Below, piece by piece: positions 1 through 7,219 of a stretch of DNA of 42,760 nt. How positions within the stretch are numbered: the first letter of the stretch is position 1; each line of letters starts with the position of its first letter. Source of the DNA: Pseudonocardia bannensis (GTDB lineage: Bacteria > Actinomycetota > Actinomycetes > Mycobacteriales > Pseudonocardiaceae). The notes beneath the pieces were generated by a model. The model saw only the letters and a list, made by a program, of their open reading frames with translations. It did not search any database and was not told the DNA's origin. Both the position numbers and the translations under genes were made by a program. Location: positions 1 through 42,760 of the forward strand of contig NZ_JAAXKZ010000039.1 of NCBI RefSeq assembly GCF_012911875.1, written 5' to 3'.

Positions 1-61
1 GCATCCCGGCCGCGAACGCCTCCAGCCGCGGGCGGACCTGCGCCATCTCCTCCGGAGTCAC
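1..61 (-). CDS. IS701-family transposase, N-terminal 20 codons (runs off the left edge)
   Basis: A minus-strand frame opens with GTG at 61 and stays open to the window edge, reading VTPEEMAQVRPRLEAFAAGM. This resembles the start of IS701-family DDE transposases of actinobacteria, as I remember that family. Only the first 20 residues are present, so no catalytic residue can be seen. The terminal sequence of the element lies just upstream at 62-123 and a CTAG target follows at 124-127, which supports the call. A decayed relative sits at 17060-17815 in the same orientation. The alternative is a chance open frame, since only 60 bases are available. Confidence 0.5.
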   Translation of the reverse strand, partial: MTPEEMAQVRPRLEAFAAGM

Positions 62-123
62 GACCCGAACGAGATCACAGGCAGCGCCGGATCAGTGGGA
101 ACGACACACCTAACAAAGCCCTA
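1..123 (-). mobile_element. End of an IS701-like element with CTAG target at 124-127
   Basis: Bases 102-127 match bases 17794-17819 at 22 of 26 positions, and both copies finish with TACTAG. The second copy is the upstream end of a recognisable IS701-type transposase remnant, so this stretch is read as the upstream end of a similar element. IS701 elements are known to duplicate a 4-bp YTAR target; CTAG fits. The element has landed so that its target overlaps the TAG stop codon of the HAD phosphatase gene, which keeps its coding sequence. The other end lies outside the window. Confidence 0.55.
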
Positions 124-912
124 CTAGAGACCCTCGATCTCGTCGACGAGCTCGGCGACGGACGCGACCACCCGGCTCGGCCGATACGGGAAGCGGTCGA
201 CCTCCTCGGCGCGCACGATGCCGCTGAGCACCAGGATGGTGCGCATCCCGGCCTCGAGCCCGGCGACGATGTCGGTGTCCATGCGGTCGCCGACCATCAC
301 GGTGACCTCCGAATGCGCCTTCAGCTGGTTCAGGGCGGCGCGCATCATCAGCGGGTTCGGCTTGCCGATGAAGTACGGCGACACCCCGGTCGCCCGGCTG
401 ATCAGTGCGGCGACCGACCCGGTCGCGGGCAGCACGCCCTCCGACGACGGCCCGGTCGGGTCGGGATTGGTGGCCACGAACCGGGCGCCCGCATCGATCA
501 GCCGGATCGCCGTCGTCACCGCCTCGAAGCTGTAGGTACGGGTCTCGCCGAGCACCACGTAGTCGGGATCGCTATCGGTGAGCACATAGCCGATCTCGTG
601 CAACGCCGTGGTCAGTCCCGCCTCACCGACGACGTAGGCGCTGCCCTCGGGGCGCTGGTCGTCGAGGAACGCCGCGGTGGCCAGCGCGGAGGTCCAGATC
701 GACTCACAGGGCACGTCGATGCCGGTGTTACGCAGCCGGAACTGCAGGTCGCGCGGGGTGTAGATGGAATTGTTGGTCAGCACCAGGAACGGGATGCCCG
801 ACTCCCGGAGCCGAGAGATGAACACATCGGCACCCGGGATGAGCCGTCCTTCGTGGACGAGCACGCCGTCCATGTCGGTCATCCAGCACTCGATCGGCTT
901 GGCGTCGCCCAC
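124..912 (-). CDS. HAD-IIA family phosphatase (NagD-like)
   Basis: This is a HAD superfamily hydrolase of subclass IIA, the group of NagD and p-nitrophenyl phosphatases that dephosphorylate small phosphorylated metabolites in the cytoplasm. Motif I is [11 protein letters not shown] near the N-terminus (nucleophile and acid/base aspartates), motif II is LVLTNNS, the GKPNP segment carries the motif III lysine, and [11 protein letters not shown] is motif IV. The frame is open back to 1062, but the GTG at 912 has AGGGG six bases upstream and gives 262 aa, the usual family length; the ATG at 1062 has no ribosome binding site. The TAG stop coincides with the CTAG target of the IS701-like element. 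Substrate cannot be told from sequence. Confidence 0.85.
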   Translation of the reverse strand: MGDAKPIECWMTDMDGVLVHEGRLIPGADVFISRLRESGIPFLVLTNNSIYTPRDLQFRLRNTGIDVPCESIWTSALATAAFLDDQRPEGSAYVVGEAGLTTALHEIGYVLTDSDPDYVVLGETRTYSFEAVTTAIRLIDAGARFVATNPDPTGPSSEGVLPATGSVAALISRATGVSPYFIGKPNPLMMRAALNQLKAHSEVTVMVGDRMDTDIVAGLEAGMRTILVLSGIVRAEEVDRFPYRPSRVVASVAELVDEIEGL

Positions 913-1092
913 GCGCGTCCCCTTGTCCTCGGCGGGCCCGTCCGGCGGCCCCAGGGTACGCAGAACGGCCCCGTCCCAATCGGCGACGACCAGCGGATCC
1001 GGGGCGATCATGACCGGGAACGAATGGAGCTCGCCGGGCGTTATCACTACCGAGCGGGCCATGCAAACCGGCCCACATAAGGAGTGAGAACT

Positions 1093-1857
1093 GTGACGGG
1101 CACGATCGTGACCCTCCTGGTGGTGGTGGGGATCATCGCCGGCGTCGTGTGGCTCGTGCGTCAGAAGACGGCCGCCCAGGCACGTGAGCTGGAGGACGCC
1201 AAGTCCGAGGCCCGGCGCTGGGTCGAGCGGCTCGGCGGCCAGGTCCTGAACCTCATCGGCACCGACGAGCCCTCCAAGCAGGCCCTCGCCGACGCGTCCG
1301 AGCGCTACAACGCCGCCGGATCGCAGCTCGAGCAGGCCAAGAGCACGGCGCAGGCACGCCAGGTCACCGAGACCGCCTACGAGGGCCTCTACTACGTGCG
1401 CGCGGCGCGGAGCGCCATGGGTCTCGACCCGGGTCCCGAGCTGCCGCCGCTACCGGGTCAGCAGCGCGCCGGCGCGGTCTCCGAGGCGCGCGACGTCGAG
1501 GTCGAGGGGCACTCCTACAGCGCCTCGCCCAACCCGTCCGACCGCAACCGGCACTACTACCCCGGCGGTAACGTCGCCGGCCGGCCGGTGCCGGCCGGGT
1601 GGTACTCCGAGCCGTGGTGGAAGCCCGCGCTGGTCGCCGGAGCCTGGGGTCTGGGCTCGGCGCTGCTGTTCAGCTCGCTGTTCTCCGGGATGTCCGGGGT
1701 CGCCTACGCCGACGGGTACGCCGATGGCGCCGCGGCGGCCGACGGCGGTATGGACGGCATGGACGGCGCCGACGCCGGTGGCGACATGGGCGGCGACATG
1801 GGCGGCTCCGACTGGGGCGGCGACATGGGCGGCGGCTTCGACTTCGGGGACTTCTGA
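1093..1857 (+). CDS. Membrane-anchored protein with Gly/Asp-rich tail, function unknown
   Basis: A 254-aa protein I do not recognise by name. It opens with a hydrophobic segment ([19 protein letters not shown], residues about 3-21), then a charged helical region rich in Ala, Glu, Arg and Gln (about 22-115) that may form a coiled coil, then a Pro/Tyr-rich stretch. A second hydrophobic segment lies near residues 180-205 ([19 protein letters not shown]). The tail is low-complexity, with repeated GGDMGG and DGMDG units, ending FDFGDF. GTG at 1093 was chosen because AGGAG lies eight bases upstream; GTG at 1084 overlaps that site. A strong terminator follows. It diverges from the HAD gene. A protein held in the membrane at both ends of its helical part is an inference. 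Confidence 0.75.
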   Translation: MTGTIVTLLVVVGIIAGVVWLVRQKTAAQARELEDAKSEARRWVERLGGQVLNLIGTDEPSKQALADASERYNAAGSQLEQAKSTAQARQVTETAYEGLYYVRAARSAMGLDPGPELPPLPGQQRAGAVSEARDVEVEGHSYSASPNPSDRNRHYYPGGNVAGRPVPAGWYSEPWWKPALVAGAWGLGSALLFSSLFSGMSGVAYADGYADGAAAADGGMDGMDGADAGGDMGGDMGGSDWGGDMGGGFDFGDF

Positions 1858-1890
1858 CCCACGACGACCGACCGTCACATCCGACACCGA

Positions 1891-1919
1891 CCGGCCCGGG
1901 GGCACCGCCCCCGGGCCGG
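1891..1919. terminator. Perfect 13-bp stem terminator
   Basis: The two 13-base arms 1891-1903 and 1907-1919 are exact reverse complements with the three-base loop ACC, followed by a T-containing stretch (TTCGTCTTCT). It lies 33 bases after the stop of the Gly/Asp-tailed gene. Confidence 0.8.
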
Positions 1920-1929
1920 TTCGTCTTCT

Positions 1930-2510
1930 CCGGACCTGTGGCCGACGCGGTGGCCCGCACGGACGTCCCGGGATCGCAGCGCGGCCCCGTCCTCGCGCGG
2001 GGCGGGCTCTACCACCGGGCGCTGGAGGGGCTGCCGGAGGCGGTTCGCGACGGCGGCACACCGTTCGAGATCGTGCACGGCACACCGTTCTTCGAGCACC
2101 TGGCGGCGCGGCCCGCCGCGGAGGCGGCGTTCCAGGCTCGACGGCCGACCGGTCGGCGCACGAGGCCGCGGCCGTCGTGGCGGCGTACGACGTCGGGCGG
2201 TTCCGGACGCTCGTCGACGTCCGCGGCGGGACCGGGATCCTGCTCCGGTCGATCCTCGCTGCGACACCCGGTCTGGACGGGGTGCTGTTCGACCGGCCGG
2301 ACGTCGTGGCCCGCGCCCAGCTACCGCCCGGCGCGACAACGGTCGCGGGTGACTTCTTCACGACGGTGCCCGACGGCGGCGACGCCTACCGGCTGTCCCG
2401 CGTCGTCCACGACCGGGACGACGACGAAGCGGTGCGCATCCTCGGCTGATACCGACGCGCCATGCGCTCCGATGCGACGTTGTTGCTCCACTCCCGAGCG
2501 CGGGAGACTC
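1930..2510 (+). pseudogene. Decayed O-methyltransferase (AdoMet-dependent, plant-type OMT family)
   Basis: Parts of one protein appear in successive frames. The first, about 1935-2135, contains GGLYHRALEGLPEAVRDG and TPFEIVHGTPFFEHLA; the frame then shifts to one with AAAVVAAYDVGRF, LVDVRGGTGILLRSILAA (the AdoMet-binding GxGxG region, first Gly replaced by Arg) and DAYRLSRVVHDRDDDEA (family: LSRVVHDWDD). A TGA at 2447-2449 ends this frame, and a third resumes with MRSDATLLL near 2462. Family members are about 340 aa, so the N-terminal dimerisation domain and the C-terminus are missing. It lies between a terminator and the convergent nei2 gene. Two frameshifts and two truncations make an active enzyme very unlikely. 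Confidence 0.7.
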
Positions 2511-2513
2511 GGA

Positions 2514-3326
2514 TCAGGCCGCTGGCTGGCAGCTCGGGCACCAGAACAGATTGCGGGCCGCATGCTCGGTGTGCGCGATCGGCGTACCGCACACCAGGCA
2601 GGGCTGCCCCGCCCGGCGGTAGACGTAGACCTCCCCGCCGTGGCGGTCCTTCCGGCCCGGCTCGCCACGCCGCCGCGGGTCGTGCTCCGGGCGCACGGTG
2701 TCGATCCGCCCGCGCCTGACGCCGTCACGCATCAGCACGACCAGGTCGGCCCACATCGCGTCGAAGACCGCACGGGGCAGCGCACGCCCCGGCAGCTGCG
2801 GGTCGACGCCGTGCCGGAACAGCAGCTCCGCCCGGTAGACGTTGCCGACACCCGCGACCACCGACTGGTCCATCAGCAGCGTGGCCAGCGGGGCGCGGGA
2901 CCGTGAGATCCGCGACCAGACCTTCTCCGGGTCGGCGTCGCGACGCAGCGGGTCGGCGCCGAGCCGGGCACGCAGCGCCCGTACCTCGGCGTCGACCAGC
3001 AGCTCGCAGGCCGTCGGCCCGCGCAGGTCGGCGTAGTGCGTCGCGCCGACCAGGCGCATCCGCACCTGCCCGCGCGGTTCCGGAGCCGGGACCGGGGCCT
3101 CGTCGAACGTGCCGTAGAGCCCGAGGTGCACGTGCACCACGAGATCGGGCCCGTAGCGGTGGAACAGGTGCTTGCCGTGTGCCTCGGCGCGCAGCAGCAC
3201 CCGCCCGTCCAGCAGCGCGGCAGACTCGGTGAAACGGCCCTGCGGGCTCGACACCGCGACCGGAGCGCCACCGAACTGCCTGCGATGCACCCGGGCCAGC
3301 CGGTGCAGCGTGTGACCTTCGGGCAC
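2514..3326 (-). CDS. nei2: Formamidopyrimidine-DNA glycosylase family protein (Nei2-type)
   Basis: A 270-aa base-excision-repair glycosylase/AP lyase of the Fpg/Nei family, which removes oxidised bases from DNA. The start VPEGHTLHRLA leaves Pro2 and Glu3, the catalytic Schiff-base nucleophile and its partner, exactly where the family needs them; this fixes the GTG at 3326. The central MDQSVVAGVGNVYRAELLF is the helix-two-turn-helix region. The C-terminus has a zinc finger with CLVC and CPSC pairs around an arginine-containing loop. It starts four bases after the rpiB stop, so the two genes are probably co-transcribed, an order also common in other actinomycetes. Confidence 0.92.
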   Translation of the reverse strand: MPEGHTLHRLARVHRRQFGGAPVAVSSPQGRFTESAALLDGRVLLRAEAHGKHLFHRYGPDLVVHVHLGLYGTFDEAPVPAPEPRGQVRMRLVGATHYADLRGPTACELLVDAEVRALRARLGADPLRRDADPEKVWSRISRSRAPLATLLMDQSVVAGVGNVYRAELLFRHGVDPQLPGRALPRAVFDAMWADLVVLMRDGVRRGRIDTVRPEHDPRRRGEPGRKDRHGGEVYVYRRAGQPCLVCGTPIAHTEHAARNLFWCPSCQPAA

Positions 3327-3330
3327 GGGG

Positions 3331-3822
3331 TTACGGCCGGGCCGGGATCTGGTCGGGCGGCAGCGCCGGCGGCGCCCCGGTGCGCTCGTAGTCGGCGAGC
3401 ATGCCGATCCGGCGCAGGTGACGCTGGTCGTTGGAGAACGGCGTGGAGACGAACGCCTCCGCGATCGCCGCGGCCTCCTCCAGGCTGTGCATCCGGGCGC
3501 CGATCCCGGCGACCTGCGCGTCGTTGTGCTCCCGGGCGAGCCGGGCCGTCTCCACACTCCAGGTCAGGGCGGCGCGGCAGCCGGGAACCTTGTTCGCGGC
3601 GATCTGCTCGCCGTTGCCGGAGCCCCCGAGCACGAAGCCGAGGCTGCCGGGGTCACCGACGGTCTGGACGGCGGTGGCGATGCAGAAGGGCGGGTAGTCG
3701 TCGTTCGGGTCGTAATGAGCGGGGCCCACGTCGATCACCTCGTGGCCCAGACTGGCCAGGTGCGCGAGCAGGTGGGCCTTGAGTTCGAAGCCGGCGTGGT
3801 CGGAGCCGATGTAGACGCGCAC
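3331..3822 (-). CDS. rpiB: Ribose-5-phosphate isomerase B
   Basis: A 163-aa RpiB/LacAB-family sugar isomerase, interconverting ribose 5-phosphate and ribulose 5-phosphate in the pentose phosphate pathway. The N-terminus VRVYIGSDHAGFELK carries the phosphate-binding SDHAG motif; GFVLGGSGNGEQIAANK is the anion-hole and substrate loop, with Ser in place of the Cys found in some family members, as in mycobacterial enzymes. HNDAQVAGIGAR is the second conserved strand. The start is the GTG at 3822. It lies directly upstream of nei2, and its 5' end overlaps the uncertain start of the divergent DUF429 gene. Confidence 0.93.
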   Translation of the reverse strand: MRVYIGSDHAGFELKAHLLAHLASLGHEVIDVGPAHYDPNDDYPPFCIATAVQTVGDPGSLGFVLGGSGNGEQIAANKVPGCRAALTWSVETARLAREHNDAQVAGIGARMHSLEEAAAIAEAFVSTPFSNDQRHLRRIGMLADYERTGAPPALPPDQIPARP

Positions 3823-4512
3823 GGGCCTGCATCCTGCCCTATCGCCCCGGCGGCCGGGGTCGACGGGGTCCCCGACGGTTGGGTCGTCGCCCGGGTCGAC
3901 CCCGCGGGTGACGTCCGATGGTCGGTGTGCACCGACGCCGCCGCAGTGCTCGACGCGACCACCGACTGCGTGGCCGTCGGGGTCGACATCCCGATCGGGC
4001 TGCCGTCGGGTGTTGCCCGCCGCGCCTGCGACATCGAGGCCGCGGCCCGGCTCGGCCGGGCCCGGTCCTCGGTGTTCCCGGCACCGCCGCGGCCGGTGCT
4101 CGCCGCAGCGTCCTACACCGAGGCCTGCGCGATCGCCCGCGAGCTCACCGGGCGCGCGATCAGCCTCCAGACGTTCCACATCGGACGCAAGATCCGGGAG
4201 TGGGACGCGCTGGACGTGCTTCCCGCCCGCGTCGTCGAGGTGCATCCGGAGCTGTCGCTGCGGACGCTGGCGCCGGAGGTGGACTTCGCGCCGAAGAAGA
4301 CCACACGGGGCGCGGGCCAGCGCATCGCCGCTCTCGCCCGCTGGGTGGACCCCGCCGTCGCACTGGCCGACCTGCCCGCCGGCGCCCGCCTCGACGACGT
4401 GCTCGACGCGCTGGCGGCGGCCTGGTCCGCGCGACGGTGGGCACGCGGGTGCGCCGAGGTGATCGGCAACGAGACCGACGAGCGCGGACGGCCGATGCGG
4501 GTCGTGGTCTGA
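3796..4512 (+). CDS. DUF429 domain-containing protein
   Basis: The product (up to 238 aa) matches the DUF429 family, predicted nucleases with an RNase-H-like fold and no settled role. Family features include GVDGVPDGWVVARVD at the start, CVAVGVDIPIGLP with the acidic pair, RACDIEAAARLG, the SVFPAPPRPVL segment, and VVEVHPELSLRTLAP. The start is unsure: no ATG or GTG lies just before the conserved GVDG. The nearest in-frame GTG is 3796, which overlaps the 5' end of the divergent rpiB by 27 bases. Translation might begin elsewhere at a rare codon, or the first few residues could be lost. It is convergent with the next gene. Confidence 0.8.
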   Translation: MVGADVDAHGPASCPIAPAAGVDGVPDGWVVARVDPAGDVRWSVCTDAAAVLDATTDCVAVGVDIPIGLPSGVARRACDIEAAARLGRARSSVFPAPPRPVLAAASYTEACAIARELTGRAISLQTFHIGRKIREWDALDVLPARVVEVHPELSLRTLAPEVDFAPKKTTRGAGQRIAALARWVDPAVALADLPAGARLDDVLDALAAAWSARRWARGCAEVIGNETDERGRPMRVVV

Positions 4513-4533
4513 CCCTCCCCGCCGGGCCGGTGG

Positions 4534-4558
4534 GCGCCCGGCGCGAACCACCGGGCGC
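4534..4558. terminator. Hairpin between convergent genes
   Basis: Arms GCGCCCGG (4534-4541) and CCGGGCGC (4551-4558) pair perfectly around a nine-base loop. The position between the DUF429 gene and the convergent small gene suits a two-way terminator. Confidence 0.5.
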
Positions 4559-4583
4559 ACGGTAGCCGGCAGACCGCTGGACG

Positions 4584-4922
4584 TCAGCGGCCGCCCGCTG
4601 CGGCGAGGACCTTCTCGGCGAAGGCGACCGCGGCGGGGTCGATCCGGTCGGCGCCGGCGGTGGCGCGCAACCACCGCACGAGGTGCGGGGCCGTCTGCGG
4701 AGAGAGCGTGACGATCCAGCCCGCCGACGCGGCCCGGGCCTCGGCCACGTGCTCGGTGCTGCCGTCCTCGCGGTGTGCGATCACCTCGGGCCGGGTGGCG
4801 AGCAGACCGCCCACGGCCCAGCGGCCGGCGGTGGCGCGATCCGCGAGCCGTTCCAGCGTGTCGGCGGCGGCGAGCAGGACGCTCGCGGAATCGGCAGCTG
4901 GTGTCCCCTCGGCGTCGTCCAC
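4584..4922 (-). CDS. Small conserved hypothetical protein
   Basis: A 112-aa soluble protein without a domain I can name. It starts MDDAEGTPAADSASVLLAAA and continues as a likely helix with ADTLERLADRATAGRW, then GLLATRPEVIAHREDG and GWIVTLSPQTAPHLVRWLRA, ending in AEKVLAAAGGR. No signal peptide or membrane segment is visible. The coding bias at third positions looks genuine and it is convergent with the DUF429 gene, so it is probably a real gene. Confidence 0.65.
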   Translation of the reverse strand: MDDAEGTPAADSASVLLAAADTLERLADRATAGRWAVGGLLATRPEVIAHREDGSTEHVAEARAASAGWIVTLSPQTAPHLVRWLRATAGADRIDPAAVAFAEKVLAAAGGR

Positions 4923-5393
4923 ACCGCGAGTCTGGCAGCCGCCGCCGTCACTCCGGCCAGTCGGAGCCCCGGATCGTCTCGACGAAGTCGCCCCGCCGGG
5001 AGCCCGGCACGAAGTGTTGGAGGACGTCGGCCCTTGACGTCGCCGAACCTCGTCGCCGAACCTCGTCTCCGGGCGCGCGAGTCGCGGTCTGTCCGCGCGC
5101 GAGTCGCGGTCTTTCGGCGCGCGAGTCGCGGTTTCCAGGTGCCGGGTCTCGGTACTTCGGACCAGCGAACCGCGAGTTCACGCCGTGGCGCGCAGTGCTC
5201 GACGTCAGGGTGCTCACCCGTGACCTCAGACCGTCACGACGTCGAGGGCTGCGCGATCGCTGCGGCCGGGAACTGATCGCCGGCTGCTTCGCCGCCCACA
5301 TCACCCTGGCTGTCGAACTCGATGCGAGCCCACCGCGCCGATCCTTGATGGACGGGCTGCTTCGCCCCACGGGCCGAGCGGCAGGATGGTGAC
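4923..5393. other. Intergenic stretch with tandem repeats and a possible gene-end remnant
   Basis: No intact gene. On the minus strand a frame ending at 4948 reads VLQHFVPGSRRGDFVETIRG and then SDWPE before TGA, which looks like the natural C-terminus of a lost gene, but I cannot name the family. CGTCGCCGAACCT occurs twice in a row near 5039-5066, and a 22-bp tandem repeat follows at 5073-5138. The stretch 5140-5390 shows nothing I can assign. Confidence 0.4.
5073..5138. repeat. Three 22-bp tandem repeats with CGCGAGTCGCGG core
   Basis: Three consecutive units at 5073-5094, 5095-5116 and 5117-5138 share the 16-base core GCGCGCGAGTCGCGGT, followed by six variable bases. The core holds the near-palindrome CGCGAGTCGCG. 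The reverse complement of this core recurs at 6292-6395 on the other side of the MBL gene. There are no spacers, so it is not a CRISPR. Confidence 0.85.
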
Positions 5394-6182
5394 GTGCGAG
5401 AGCCCGAGGGGTACTGGGTCGAGGTCGGGGACGGAGTGCTGGCGCGCCGGCACATCGAGCTGGACCTGACCACCGGCCTCGTGCTGGGTTCCGACCGCGC
5501 GCTCGTCATCGACACCCGGGGGGACGAGCGCCAGGGCGCCGAGCTGGCCGCGGCCGTCCGTGCCGTCACCCCGCTGCCGGTGCAGGTCGTCCTCACCCAT
5601 GCGCACTTCGACCACTGCTTCGGCACCGCGGCGTTCCTGCCCTGTCCGGTGCACGCCCACCCCGCCTGCCGCGCCGCGATCGCCACCACCGCCGACGCGC
5701 AGCGCACCGAGTGGGCCGCCCACTACCGCGAGCACGGCAACCCTGGTACATCCGACGCACTCGCCAGGACCAGCCCACCGTTGCCCGACCACGCCGTCGA
5801 CCCGGTGTCGGCCCTCGACCTCGGTGGCCGCACGGTCGAGCTGCGCCACCTCGGGCGCGGCCACACCGACCACGACGTCGTCGTGCACGTGCCCGACGCG
5901 GCCGTCGTGTTCGCCGGCGACCTGGCCGAGCAGGGTGCCCCACCGGACTTCGGCGACGCGTTCCCGCAGGACTGGCCACATACGGTCACCGCGTTGCTCG
6001 CACTGCGGCCATGTGTCGTGGTCCCGGGGCACGGGGAGCCGATGAGCGCGCACGACGTCGCGCAACAGCGTGACGCACTCACCGAGATCGCCGGGCTGCA
6101 CGCCGCGGTCGCCGCCGGCGAGCTCGGCGGGGCGGCAGCGCAGGCGCGGTCCCCCTATCCCGGCGTGCGGTGGCCGGACTGA
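5394..6182 (+). CDS. MBL-fold metallo-hydrolase
   Basis: A 262-aa metallo-beta-lactamase-fold hydrolase, probably cytoplasmic, with no signal peptide. The metal-binding signature is LTHAHFDHCFGTAA (HxHxDH, about residues 66-71), with later ligands in LGRGHTDHDVVV (His), VFAGDLAEQG (bridging Asp) and VVVPGHGEPM (last His). Members act on thioesters, lactones or phosphoesters; the substrate cannot be read from the sequence. The GTG at 5394 was chosen because translation from it gives the usual N-terminal strand; the upstream CAGGA is weak. It stands alone, bracketed by the 22-bp and 44-bp repeat arrays in opposite orientation. Confidence 0.88.
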   Translation: MREPEGYWVEVGDGVLARRHIELDLTTGLVLGSDRALVIDTRGDERQGAELAAAVRAVTPLPVQVVLTHAHFDHCFGTAAFLPCPVHAHPACRAAIATTADAQRTEWAAHYREHGNPGTSDALARTSPPLPDHAVDPVSALDLGGRTVELRHLGRGHTDHDVVVHVPDAAVVFAGDLAEQGAPPDFGDAFPQDWPHTVTALLALRPCVVVPGHGEPMSAHDVAQQRDALTEIAGLHAAVAAGELGGAAAQARSPYPGVRWPD

Positions 6183-6291
6183 GTGCCCGGCTCCTTGCCG
6201 GATGCGCAACCCGGCACATGCGGACGCCCCACCAGCCCCCTCCGAGACAGCCGCCTCGCACTCCCGAAACGCGCGGCGCGCGCCCGAACGG

Positions 6292-6395
6292 GGCGACTCG
6301 CGGGGCAGGGGAACGCGACTCGGCCGCGGAAGTACCGCGACTCGCGGGGCAGGGGAACGCGACTCGGCCGCGGGAATACCGCGACTCGCGGGGGG
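6292..6395. repeat. 2.3 copies of a 44-bp tandem repeat with CCGCGACTCGCGG core
   Basis: Unit one spans 6292-6335, unit two 6336-6379, and a partial third starts at 6380. The first two differ at only a few positions. Each unit holds CGCGACTCGCGGGGC and, later, GGGGAACGCGACTCGGC, so the CGACTCG motif appears twice per unit. The core is the reverse complement of the array at 5073-5138. The rest of 6183-6469 holds no gene I can support. Confidence 0.85.
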
Positions 6396-6469
6396 TTGCG
6401 CGGCGCGTGGAGATGCGGGGCGGACGCCCCGAGGGCCGGAGGGCACCATGCACGCCTACGGTGCGGTAC

Positions 6470-7117
6470 GTGACTTTCAGCGAGGAGCTCCGGGCGTCGA
6501 CGGCGAGGGTCTGGGACGCGGCGGTCGGGCACCGGTTCGTCGACGAGTTGTGGCGCGGCACGCTGCCCCGCGACGTGCTCACCCGCTACCTGGTGCAGGA
6601 CAACCAGTTCCTCGACTCGTTCGTCGCGCTGCTCGGCGCGGCGGTCGCGGGGTCTCGCCGGGGTGAGCCGCGGCTGCGGCTCGCCCGCCAGCTCGGTCTG
6701 GTCGCCGGACCGGAGAACGACTTCTTCGCCCGCGCGTTCGATGCGCTCGACGTGCCGGCGGCCGATCGCACGCGCCCCGAGCTGCTGCCACCCACGGCGG
6801 GCTTCATCGCACACATGGACGACATCCGGGAGAACGGCAGCTACCCCGATCAGCTCGCGGTGCTGCTGGTCGCCGAGTGGCTCTACCTCGACTGGGCCAC
6901 CCACCCCGGCGCGGAGCTCCCGGCCGACGCCATCGCGCGGGAGTGGATCGAGCTACACCGCGGACCGGCGTTCGAGGAGTGGGTCGGCTTCCTGCGCACC
7001 GAGTTCGACACGGCCACCGCGGACCTCGACACCCGTCACCGGCAGGCCGTCACGTCCCGTTTCACCCGAACCGTCGACCTCGAGTGGGAGTTCTTCGAGG
7101 CCGCCTGCACCGGCTGA
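6470..7117 (+). CDS. TenA/thiaminase-II family protein
   Basis: A 215-aa all-helical protein of the TENA/THI-4 family, whose members hydrolyse aminopyrimidine thiamin breakdown products for salvage. Features are HRFVDELWRGTLPRDVLTRY, YLVQDNQFLDSFVALLG (with the conserved active-site Asp region) and LLVAEWLYLDWA, where classical TenA enzymes carry a cysteine in the sequence before this helix. None is seen here, so it fits the cysteine-free TenA_E type better. The C-terminal FTRTVDLEWEFFEAA matches the last family helix with its Glu. The GTG at 6470 gives VTFSEELRA; no clear ribosome binding site is visible. No thiamin biosynthesis neighbours and no TPP riboswitch motif are present. Confidence 0.85.
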   Translation: MTFSEELRASTARVWDAAVGHRFVDELWRGTLPRDVLTRYLVQDNQFLDSFVALLGAAVAGSRRGEPRLRLARQLGLVAGPENDFFARAFDALDVPAADRTRPELLPPTAGFIAHMDDIRENGSYPDQLAVLLVAEWLYLDWATHPGAELPADAIAREWIELHRGPAFEEWVGFLRTEFDTATADLDTRHRQAVTSRFTRTVDLEWEFFEAACTG

Positions 7118-7133
7118 CCTGCACCATGGGGAG

Positions 7134-7163
7134 CCGAACGGTCCCCAGCCCACCACCGTTCGG
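7134..7163. terminator. Hairpin after the TenA-like gene
   Basis: Arms CCGAACGGT (7134-7142) and ACCGTTCGG (7155-7163) pair perfectly with a 12-base loop, 17 bases after the stop codon. Confidence 0.6.
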
Positions 7164-7219
7164 CGGCAGGTGACGGTCAGGAAAAGCGGTCGTAACACCG
7201 AGCCCCTAGCGTCACCGGT

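Noticed and set aside
1450..2361. A 303-codon minus-strand open frame
   Set aside because: It is antisense to the Gly/Asp-tailed gene and the methyltransferase remnant and is strongly Arg/Pro biased.
5073..5138. Possible CRISPR array
   Set aside because: The repeat units abut with only six variable bases between cores, there are three units and no cas genes.
6183..6469. TPP riboswitch ahead of the TenA-like gene
   Set aside because: No THI-box sequence (CUGAGA and ACCUGAUC-type motifs) was found; the stretch is filled by the 44-bp repeats.
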